This document shows positions 57,250-64,000 of a DNA stretch of 64,000 bases, piece by piece (position 1 is the stretch's first letter; every line of letters begins with the position of its first letter). Below the pieces are notes generated by a model. The model was not told the DNA's origin. It searched no databases and worked only from the letters and a program-made list of their open reading frames with translations. The stretch spans positions 13,148 to 77,147 of the forward strand of contig CADEFF010000005.1 in NCBI GenBank assembly GCA_902826565.1, read 5' to 3'. This stretch comes from an uncultured Rhodospirillaceae bacterium. GTDB taxonomy: Bacteria; Pseudomonadota; Alphaproteobacteria; Dongiales; Dongiaceae. A program made the translations under genes and the position numbers.

Positions 57250-58827
57250 CTAGCTCGTGAAGTGGAGCTGCTCGCCGATCCGATAGCCGGTGAAGACGAG
57301 CGTCGGGATCAGGCCCTTCAGGTTGCTGGCGCTGGCGAACAGAAAGTTGTTGAAGGCCGGGATCATGACGCCGCTGTCCTCCGACATCATGAGCTGCAGC
57401 TCGCGATACATCTGCTTGCGCTTGGCATTGTCGAGCTCGGCGCGCGCCTGAAGCACCAGCTTGTCGAAATCGTCCCGGCGCCAGTGCGATTCGTTCCAGT
57501 CGGCGCTCGAGATGAACATCAGCGACATGATCATGTCGGCCGTCGGCCGGCCGGCCCAGTAGGAACCGCAGAACGGCTTCTTCATCCAGACGTCCGACCA
57601 GTAGCCATCCTCCGGCACCTTGTCGACGGCGATCTCGATGCCGGCCTTGGCCGCGCTCTCCTTGAAGAGCAGCGCGGCATCGACGGCACCGGGGAAGGCG
57701 GCATCGGCGATGGTGAGCGTTACCGGACCGCTATGGCCCGATTTCTCGAAATGGAACTTCGCCTTGTCGGGGTCGTAACTGTGTTGCGGCAGGTCGTCGG
57801 CATAGAAGCGGTCGAGCGAGCTTACCGGCTGGTCGTTGCCGACCACGCCATAGCCGCCGAGCACCTTCTCCAGGATCTCCTCGCGGTCGAGCGCCCATTT
57901 CATCGCGAGGCGCATGTCGGCATTGTCGAACGGCTTGGCGTCGCAGAGCATCGACAGGGTGTAGAAGCCCGCGCTGGGGATATCGAGGATCGTCAGGTCC
58001 GGGTTGTTCTTCAGCAGCCCCACGGTCTTCGGATCGACGCGGTTGATGAAATGCACCGTACCGGACTGCAGCGCGCTGGTCCGCGAGGTGAGGTCGTTGA
58101 TGCCGACCGTCTCGACGCTGTCGACGAAACCGCGATTCTCCTTCCAGTAGTTCGGATTGCGCTTGGTGATCGCCCGAACGCCCGGATCGAAGGATTCGAT
58201 CACGTAGCCGCCGGTGCCGATGCCCGCCTTCGGATCGCCACCCGCCGGCAGGATCAGCAGATGATAGTCCGTCAGGATGTAGGGCATGTCGGCGTTCGGC
58301 CCGTTCAGCGTAATGGTGACCTCGTGCGTATCGGTCGCCTTCATCTCCGTGACCGGCTCGAAGAAGGCCTTGGCGGCGGAGGTCGAATCCGGCTTGCGGT
58401 GATAGTTGAGGGAATCGATGACGTCTTCCGCCGTCAGCTCCTTGCCGTTGTGGAACTGCACGCCCTTGCGGATCTTGAAGACCCACTTGGTGGCCGTCGC
58501 ATCGGTGTCCCAGCTTTCGGCCAGCTCCGGATCGAGCTCGCCCTTCTCGTTCAGTTCGACCAGCGAGTTCGCGAACTGATAGCCGAGGGTGTATTGCGCC
58601 GTGCAGCAATAGCTCATCGGGTCGAGCGTGTCGGTCGAGGATGAACCATCGAGACCGAGCACGAGATGCCCGCCCTTCTTCGGCGCGTCGTCGGCGAAGG
58701 CGGCGTTGCCGGCGAGCGTGCTCGCGAGCGCGGTCGAGACGCCGAGCGCCGCGGCGCGGCCCATGAACTCGCGGCGCGTCACGCGACCATGCGTGGCGAG
58801 CCATTTCAGTTCGTCATGCCCAGACAT
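57250..58827 (-). CDS. ABC transporter substrate-binding protein, family 5 (DppA/OppA-like), Tat-exported
   Basis: 525 residues. N-terminus has a twin-arginine signal (VTRREFMGRAAALGVSTALA, cleavage near AAFADD). Binding-domain marks: TDTLDPMSYCCTAQYTLGYQ, FANSLVELNEKGELDPELAE, VFKIRKGVQFHNGKELTAED, GTGGYVIESFDPGVRAITKR, and MRLAMKWALDREEIL. It captures a peptide or opine-like compound for the DppBCDF-type system encoded just upstream. ATG 58827; the frame opens from 58920 through the operator without a signal sequence. Confidence 0.9.
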   Translation of the reverse strand: MSGHDELKWLATHGRVTRREFMGRAAALGVSTALASTLAGNAAFADDAPKKGGHLVLGLDGSSSTDTLDPMSYCCTAQYTLGYQFANSLVELNEKGELDPELAESWDTDATATKWVFKIRKGVQFHNGKELTAEDVIDSLNYHRKPDSTSAAKAFFEPVTEMKATDTHEVTITLNGPNADMPYILTDYHLLILPAGGDPKAGIGTGGYVIESFDPGVRAITKRNPNYWKENRGFVDSVETVGINDLTSRTSALQSGTVHFINRVDPKTVGLLKNNPDLTILDIPSAGFYTLSMLCDAKPFDNADMRLAMKWALDREEILEKVLGGYGVVGNDQPVSSLDRFYADDLPQHSYDPDKAKFHFEKSGHSGPVTLTIADAAFPGAVDAALLFKESAAKAGIEIAVDKVPEDGYWSDVWMKKPFCGSYWAGRPTADMIMSLMFISSADWNESHWRRDDFDKLVLQARAELDNAKRKQMYRELQLMMSEDSGVMIPAFNNFLFASASNLKGLIPTLVFTGYRIGEQLHFTS

Positions 58828-58912
58828 CGAGAATCCTCCCCTTCTTCTTTGAGTCGTGCCCGTCGCGACACCCGCTGCCGCTCGGAAGTCGGCCTTCCAT
58901 GATGGTTTATAA

Positions 58913-58928
58913 TCATACAATCATACAA
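58913..58928 (-). promoter_or_regulatory. Putative operator: direct repeat TTGTATGA x2 before the binding-protein gene
   Basis: Minus-strand TTGTATGATTGTATGA, 85 bases ahead of the binding-protein ATG, is identical to the site at 51526-51541. It is followed by TTATAAACC, which could be the -10 of the same promoter. It lies in the 193-base space between the dual ATPase gene and the binding-protein gene. Confidence 0.7.
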
Positions 58929-59020
58929 TCCTGGCCTGGCAAGCTAAATCGGGGCCGGGGCCGGCTTTGCCGGTCGCTCCCGGTTTTGCGCGCCGAAGGC
59001 GCCGCACCCGAGCGTGAAAC

Positions 59021-60688
59021 TTACGGCCGGGGGGCGGGGAGGCTGGCCGCGGGCTCGGGCGCGGTCGATGACACCTCGCGGGCGGCGAGGAGCCGGTCGA
59101 GCCAGCGCACATCCATCTCCGGAACCGAGGACAGCAGGAGCTCGGTATAGGGATGCCAGGGCGGGCTCAGGAGCTGCCGCTTGGCGCCGCGCTGCACGAT
59201 CTCGCCCCGATACATCACGACGATCTCGTCGGCGATCGCCTTCACCGTCGCGAGATCGTGGGTGATGAAGAGATAGGAGAGGCCGGACTCGTTCTGGATG
59301 CGCAGCAGCAGCTTCAGGATTCCGTCGGCAACCAGCGGATCGAGCGCGCTCGTTATCTCGTCGCAGATCACGATCTCGGGCTCGGCCGCGAGCGCGCGGG
59401 CGATGCAGACGCGCTGCTTCTGCCCGCCCGAGAGCTCACCGGGCAGCCGTCGGACGAGGTCGCGCGGCAGCTCCACCATCTCGAGCAGGCCCTCGACCTT
59501 GCGAAGCTGCTCGGCGCCGCGCTGCCCGAAATAGAACTCCAGCGGGCGACCGAGAATCTCGCGGACAGTCTGGCGCGGATTGAGCGCGATATCCGGCATC
59601 TGATAGATCATCTGCAGGCGCCGCAGCTCGGATTTCGACCGGCGCTTCAGCCGCTTGGCGAGCGGCCGTCCGTCGAGCAGGCATTCCCCCGCTTCCCACG
59701 GCAGGAGCCCGGTGAGCACGCGGGCGAGCGTCGATTTCCCCGATCCGGATTCGCCGACGATCGCAAGCGTGGTACCGCGATGCAGCTCGATCGAGACGTC
59801 GCGCAGCACCCTTATGCCGTTTCCGTAGCTCGCCGTGACATGGCGCGCCTCGAGCTGGGGCGGCGTGGCGGGCTCGGGCTTTTCCGGCGCCATGGCGCGC
59901 CGCACATTGACGAGCTCGCGCGTGTAAGGCTCGGCCGGTTCCCGCAGAATCCGCTCCGCGGGGCCGGCCTCCACGAGCTTCCCGTGGCGCAGCACCATGA
60001 TGCGGTCCGCGACCTGGGCGACCACCGCGAGATCGTGGCTGATATAAAGCGCCGCCATCCCCTCGCCCCGCATCGCCTCGCGGATCGCGGCCAGCACCTC
60101 GATCTGGGTGGTGACGTCGAGCGCGGTCGTCGGCTCGTCGAACACGATGAGGTCGGGCTTGCAGATCATCGCCATGGCGGTCATCGCCCGCTGTAGCTGC
60201 CCGCCCGACACCTGATGCGGGAAGCGCCGGCCGAAATGCTCCGGATCCGGCAGGCGCAGGCGGCGATAGAGGCGCTTTGCCGTCGCCAGTGCCTGCTCCG
60301 CCGACATGAGCCCGTGCGAAACCGGCACCTCGCAGATCTGCCGGTCGATGCGATGGGCGGGGTTGAAGGCGGCGGCCGCGCTCTGCGCGACATAGGCCAT
60401 CCGCACGCCCCGCAGCCGCCGGAGCTCGTCGCGGTCGGCGCCCGCGAGCTCCTGCCCGTTCGCCACGATCGAGCCGCCGGCGATGCGGCAGCCGCCGCGG
60501 GCATAGCCCATCGCCGCGAGGCCGATGGTGGATTTCCCGGCGCCGGATTCGCCGATCAGCCCCAGCACCTCGCCGCGATCGAGCTCGAGCGAGACGCCCT
60601 TGACGATCCCGTGCCACTGGCCCTGGCTGTCCTGTGCCTCGACATGCAGGTCCGCAATGCGGAGCACCTTGGCGTCGGCGGCCGTCAT
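59021..60688 (-). CDS. ABC transporter fused dual ATP-binding protein (DppD-DppF type)
   Basis: 555 residues with two complete ABC domains. Domain 1: GESGAGKSTIG, the signature VSGGQLQRAMTAMAMI, LIVFDEPTTALDVTTQIEVL and SHDLAVVAQVAD. Domain 2: GESGSGKSTLARVLTGLLPW, LSGGQKQRVCIARALAAEPE, CDEITSALDPLVADGILKLL and THDLATVKAIADE. Such fusions replace separate DppD and DppF. It energises the DppB/DppC-like permeases, and its start overlaps the DppC-like stop by ATGA. Confidence 0.92.
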   Translation of the reverse strand: MTAADAKVLRIADLHVEAQDSQGQWHGIVKGVSLELDRGEVLGLIGESGAGKSTIGLAAMGYARGGCRIAGGSIVANGQELAGADRDELRRLRGVRMAYVAQSAAAAFNPAHRIDRQICEVPVSHGLMSAEQALATAKRLYRRLRLPDPEHFGRRFPHQVSGGQLQRAMTAMAMICKPDLIVFDEPTTALDVTTQIEVLAAIREAMRGEGMAALYISHDLAVVAQVADRIMVLRHGKLVEAGPAERILREPAEPYTRELVNVRRAMAPEKPEPATPPQLEARHVTASYGNGIRVLRDVSIELHRGTTLAIVGESGSGKSTLARVLTGLLPWEAGECLLDGRPLAKRLKRRSKSELRRLQMIYQMPDIALNPRQTVREILGRPLEFYFGQRGAEQLRKVEGLLEMVELPRDLVRRLPGELSGGQKQRVCIARALAAEPEIVICDEITSALDPLVADGILKLLLRIQNESGLSYLFITHDLATVKAIADEIVVMYRGEIVQRGAKRQLLSPPWHPYTELLLSSVPEMDVRWLDRLLAAREVSSTAPEPAASLPAPRP

Positions 60689-61494
60689 CGGACCCTCTTC
60701 AGGCCGGAACGGCTGAGCTGCCAGTCCACCAGCAGGTTGACGGCGATGGTGAGGGCGAAGATCGCGCCGGCCGGGATCAGCGGCAGCACGAGCCCGAAGC
60801 CGATGGCGTTGGCGTTTTCGCGCACCATGCCGCCCCAGTCGGCCTGCGGCGGCTGGACCCCGACGCCGAGGAAGCTGACGGCGCTGAGGAAGAGGATGAT
60901 GAAGCAGAAGCGAAGACCGAACTCCGAGATCAGCGGCGGAAGAGCGTTCGGCAACACCTCGCGACGCATCACCCAGCCGAGTCCTTCGCCGCGGAGTCGC
61001 GCGGCCTCGACATAATCCATCACCGCGATGTCGAGCGCGAGCGCACGGGCGAGACGGAAAACGCGCGTCGAATCGAGGATCGCCATGACGAGGATCAGGA
61101 TCACGGCCGAGGACGGCAGCAGCGCGAGCACGACGAGCGCGAAGATCAGCATCGGAATCGACATGAGGACGTCGACCGCCCGGCTGATGATCTGATCGAC
61201 GAATCCGCCCATCACGGCGGCAGTGAAACCCAAGGTCATGCCGATGGCGAAGGAAAGCAGCGTCGCGATGAGGGCGATGGAGATGGTGGTACGCGTGCCG
61301 TAGAGGAGGCGGCTCAACACGTCGCGGCCGAGACTGTCGGTCCCCAGCAGGAACTCGTGCGAGAAGGGCAGCCAGACGTCGCCTGCCGCCTCCGATTCGC
61401 CGTAGGGCGCGATCCAGGGGCCGATGACCGCGATCACGAGGAAGAACCCCACGATCGAGGCGCCGAACCAGAAGCTGAGTGATCGCAAGGTCAA
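60685..61494 (-). CDS. ABC transporter permease (DppC-like)
   Basis: 269 residues, six membrane helices. LPFSHEFLLGTDSLGRDVLS and RLLYGTRTTISIALIATLLS are the DppC entry motif (GTDxxGRDxxSR-like), and AIMDYVEAARLRGEGLGWVM is its EAA loop, which binds the ATPase. It pairs with the DppB-like permease encoded 10 bases upstream. Confidence 0.9.
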   Translation of the reverse strand: MTLRSLSFWFGASIVGFFLVIAVIGPWIAPYGESEAAGDVWLPFSHEFLLGTDSLGRDVLSRLLYGTRTTISIALIATLLSFAIGMTLGFTAAVMGGFVDQIISRAVDVLMSIPMLIFALVVLALLPSSAVILILVMAILDSTRVFRLARALALDIAVMDYVEAARLRGEGLGWVMRREVLPNALPPLISEFGLRFCFIILFLSAVSFLGVGVQPPQADWGGMVRENANAIGFGLVLPLIPAGAIFALTIAVNLLVDWQLSRSGLKRVR

Positions 61495-61504
61495 ACCCCG
61501 TCTC

Positions 61505-62461
61505 CTACTTCGGGTGTCGCAGCCGCGGATTGGCGAGGGTCGAGAGGATGTCGGCGATCATGTTGAGCAGCGTGTAGGTGCCGGCGAAAACGAGGCCGCA
61601 GGCCTGCACCACCGGCAGGTCGCGCTTGGCGACGTTGTCCACCATGAGCTGGCCGACGCCCGGATAGACGAACACCACCTCGACCACCACCACGCCGACG
61701 ATCAGATAGGCGAGGTTGAGCACCACCACGGTGATGATCGGCGCCAGCGCGTTCGGCAGCGCGTGCCACATCACGATCCGCGAGGCCGTCGCGCCCTTGA
61801 GCTCCGCCATCTCCACATAGGGGCTCGACATGACGTTGATCACCGCGGCGCGGGTCATCCGCATCATGTGCGCGAGCACCACCAGCGTCAGGGTCGCGCA
61901 GGGCAGGATGATGAGGACCAGCTTGTCGCCGAGCGGCATGCTCGGCGACAGCTTGGCGAGGGACGGCAGCCAGCGCAGCTTGACCGCGAAGACGAAGATG
62001 AGGATGTAGCCGACGAAGAACTCCGGCATCGAGATGGCGGCAAGCGTCGAGATCGAGATGGTCTTGTCGAGCCAGCTACCCTGGAAACGTGCCGCCACGA
62101 GACCGAGCCCGATCGCGAGCGGGACGGCGACGAGCGCCGCGGTGCCGGCGAGGAAGAGCGTGTTCTCGAGCCGCGGCGCGATCATCTCGATCACCGGCTT
62201 GCCGGTGGTGAGCGAAGTGCCGAGATCGCCCTGCAGCAGGGACCCGAGCCATTGCAGGTAGCGGATATGGGCCGGCAGATCGAGGCCGAGCAGCTTGCGG
62301 AGGTTGTTGACCGTCTCCTCGGTGGCGCCCTGCCCCAGCACCGCCTCGGCCACATCGCCCGGAAGAATCTCCGTGCCGACGAAGATGACGAGCGAGACCG
62401 CCAGCAGCGTCAGCGCGCCCAGCGCCAGGCGATGCAGGATGAGGCGAACGACGCCGTTCAT
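61505..62461 (-). CDS. ABC transporter permease (DppB-like)
   Basis: 318 residues. First helix LILHRLALGALTLLAVSLVI, LPAHIRYLQWLGSLLQGDLG and TSLTTGKPVIEMIAPRLENT are the DppB family features, followed by the EAA loop YVEMAELKGATASRIVMWHA and LVDNVAKRDLPVVQACGLVF. It starts 49 bases after the GMC gene on the same strand. Confidence 0.9.
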   Translation of the reverse strand: MNGVVRLILHRLALGALTLLAVSLVIFVGTEILPGDVAEAVLGQGATEETVNNLRKLLGLDLPAHIRYLQWLGSLLQGDLGTSLTTGKPVIEMIAPRLENTLFLAGTAALVAVPLAIGLGLVAARFQGSWLDKTISISTLAAISMPEFFVGYILIFVFAVKLRWLPSLAKLSPSMPLGDKLVLIILPCATLTLVVLAHMMRMTRAAVINVMSSPYVEMAELKGATASRIVMWHALPNALAPIITVVVLNLAYLIVGVVVVEVVFVYPGVGQLMVDNVAKRDLPVVQACGLVFAGTYTLLNMIADILSTLANPRLRHPK

Positions 62462-62510
62462 CGCCCGCTCCCGGCTCGCGACGGTGCGCGGAGCGCTCTC
62501 CGTCCGGCGG

Positions 62511-64000
62511 TCACGATGGCGTCTCCGACGCCAACGGCATCCTGCCCCGGATGCGATCCGCGAGCTTCTCCGCGATCATGATGGTGGGGGCGTTGATGTT
62601 GCCGCTGGTGATGGCGGGCATGATCGAGGCGTCGATGACGCGGAGCCCGCGAATACCATGCACGCGTCCCTCGCCGTCGACCACGGCATCGGGATCGGTC
62701 CCCATCGCGCAAGTCCCGCAGGGATGATGGGTCGATTTGCCGGTCGCGCGGATATAGGACTCGAGATCGCCGGCGCCATCGCCCGGCGCCAGCTCGGCGC
62801 CGCGATAGGGATCGAGGGATTTCTGGCGGATGATCCCCCGCAGCGCCTCGAGCCCCTCGCGAAGCTCGGCAAGGTCCTCGGGCCGGGAGAGGTAATCGAA
62901 ACGGAGCAGCGGCGCCGCCTTCGGATCGGCGCTGGCGAGGGAGAGCCGCCCCCGGCTCTTCGGCTGCAGCGTCATCACGGTGATCTGGAACCCGTGCGCG
63001 TTCGACGCGGCGGAGCCGTCATAATGCACCAGCAGCGGCATGAAGCAGAGCTGGACATTGGGCTGCCGGAGCTCGGGACGGGTGCGGATATAGCCGGCCA
63101 TCTCGAACTGGTTGGTAGCGCCGGGCCCGGTCTTGAACAACAGCCATTCGAGGCCGATCAGGAATTTCCGCACAGGCCTGAGGAGCGGGCTCGCCGAGAT
63201 CGGCCGGGAGCAGAACTGCTTCAGGCTGACATCGACATGATCCTGCAGATTGCCGCCGACGCCGGGCAGGTCCTGCAGCACGGCAATGCCGTGGCGGGCG
63301 AGCTCGGCCGCGGGCCCGATCCCGGACAGCATGAGGAGCTGGGGCGAGTTGATCGCTCCGCCGCTGAGAATGACCTCGCCGCCCGCCCCGGCGCGGACGA
63401 GCGCGCGGCCTTGCGCATATTCGACACCGACCGCGCGATCGCCTTCGAAGAGGATCCGGGTCGCAAGCGCGCCTGTCGCCACCGTCAGGTTGGGGCGCGC
63501 CATCGCCGGCCGCAGATAGGCGCGCGCCGTGCTGCAGCGCCGCCCGCCCGCGATGTTCTGGTCCATCGGACCGAAGCCTTCCTGCTGCGCGCCGTTGGTG
63601 TCGATCCCGGTCGGATAGCCGGCCTCCGCGCAGGCGCGTCCGAAGATTTCGTAGAGCGGGTTGGTATAGGGCGGCGCCACCACCGCTGTGGGGCCGCTGC
63701 CGCCCCGGTAGGCGCTTTCGCCGCCGCTGAACCGTTCGAGCTTCTTGAAATAGGGCAGGCAGTCCGCGTAGCGCCAGCCTTCCAGCCCGCGCGCGGCCCA
63801 GCCGTCGAAATCCAGCCGATGACCGCGCACGATGGCCATGGCGTTGATCGAGGAGGAGCCGCCGAGCACGCGGCCGCGCGGACAGAGGATCGACCGGCCC
63901 TCGAAGCCCGCTTCCGGGGCGCTCGCATAGCCCCAGTCGAAGCGCTTGCTCTCGATCGCGAAGGCGAAGGCCGCCGGCATGTCGAGGAAGAGGTCCCGCT
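62511..64000 (-). CDS. GMC-family FAD oxidoreductase (choline dehydrogenase-like), N-terminus missing at the right edge
   Basis: At least 496 residues in the window; the dinucleotide-binding GxGxxG start lies beyond 64000. Seen: PRGRVLGGSSSINAMAIVRG (FAD-binding loop), GGAINSPQLLMLSGIGPAAE (GMC signature 2), STHHPCGTCAMGTD with the catalytic His region, and VIDASIMPAITSGNINAPTI with MIAEKLAD. It probably oxidises an alcohol, with BetA/AlkJ among its relatives. Same strand and just ahead of the Dpp-type importer, so an alcohol-bearing substrate of that system is plausible. Confidence 0.9.
   Translation of the reverse strand, partial: RDLFLDMPAAFAFAIESKRFDWGYASAPEAGFEGRSILCPRGRVLGGSSSINAMAIVRGHRLDFDGWAARGLEGWRYADCLPYFKKLERFSGGESAYRGGSGPTAVVAPPYTNPLYEIFGRACAEAGYPTGIDTNGAQQEGFGPMDQNIAGGRRCSTARAYLRPAMARPNLTVATGALATRILFEGDRAVGVEYAQGRALVRAGAGGEVILSGGAINSPQLLMLSGIGPAAELARHGIAVLQDLPGVGGNLQDHVDVSLKQFCSRPISASPLLRPVRKFLIGLEWLLFKTGPGATNQFEMAGYIRTRPELRQPNVQLCFMPLLVHYDGSAASNAHGFQITVMTLQPKSRGRLSLASADPKAAPLLRFDYLSRPEDLAELREGLEALRGIIRQKSLDPYRGAELAPGDGAGDLESYIRATGKSTHHPCGTCAMGTDPDAVVDGEGRVHGIRGLRVIDASIMPAITSGNINAPTIMIAEKLADRIRGRMPLASETPS

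Overview
The window is high-GC DNA, densely coded on both strands, with many 4-base ATGA gene overlaps. It reads like a chromosomal segment of a free-living alphaproteobacterium. The gene content (many ABC importers, a GcvA-type LysR regulator, an alphaproteobacterial-style palindromic repeat at 20182-20286) would fit Rhodospirillales or Hyphomicrobiales. That placement is inference; no rRNA, tRNA, CRISPR or phage genes were seen.

Layout. 1-4.2 kb: a secreted TPR protein (cut by the left edge), a heme-oxygenase-like possible di-iron enzyme, an SDR and an amidinotransferase-fold hydrolase. 4.2-5.3 kb: an unknown protein behind a Fur-like box. 5.8-11.6 kb: a lipopolysaccharide-core type glycosyltransferase operon (GT29-like, two GT9, GT4) facing a sulfotransferase/methyltransferase pair. 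11.7-20 kb: MgtC with a terminator-like leader, a DEAD-box helicase, a hemolysin III-like protein, acetamidase, SDR, GH15 glucanase and small proteins. 20.1-22.5 kb: an island with somewhat more AT-rich stretches, holding a repeat, a TetR/EamA-exporter cassette with its own operator, and a decayed IS5-type transposase. 22.5-25.2 kb: PfkB kinase, BtpA/SgcQ protein and LysR regulator.

25.4-29.1 kb: a divergent unit of MaoC hydratase versus BadI-like, BadH-like and PaaK-like genes, ending in a strong terminator; it looks like CoA-dependent catabolism of a cyclic acid. 29.1-36.2 kb: a polyamine/opine-type ABC importer with class II aldolase, TauD-type dioxygenase and XRE-cupin regulator, all on the minus strand. 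36.3-39 kb: GIY-YIG protein, Uup ABC-F protein and a MaoC protein.

39.2-50.5 kb: nine minus-strand genes (Rieske oxygenase, FAH-type hydratase, FadR-type regulator, RidA, ProW, ProX, ProV, aldehyde dehydrogenase, creatinase-fold M24 protein) plus a divergent gamma-glutamyltransferase. I read this as a candidate system for import and oxidative breakdown of a quaternary ammonium compound. The Rieske protein carries Glu where most family members have the bridging Asp, as in carnitine monooxygenase.

51.4-64 kb: a second catabolic block of LLM flavin monooxygenase, amidohydrolase, GFA protein, two alpha/beta hydrolases, a FadR-type regulator and a Dpp-type ABC importer, with a GMC oxidoreductase cut by the right edge. 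The identical 16-base sequence TTGTATGATTGTATGA stands in the same orientation ahead of the LLM gene and ahead of the transporter binding-protein gene, 7.4 kb apart, which suggests that both transcripts belong to one regulon.
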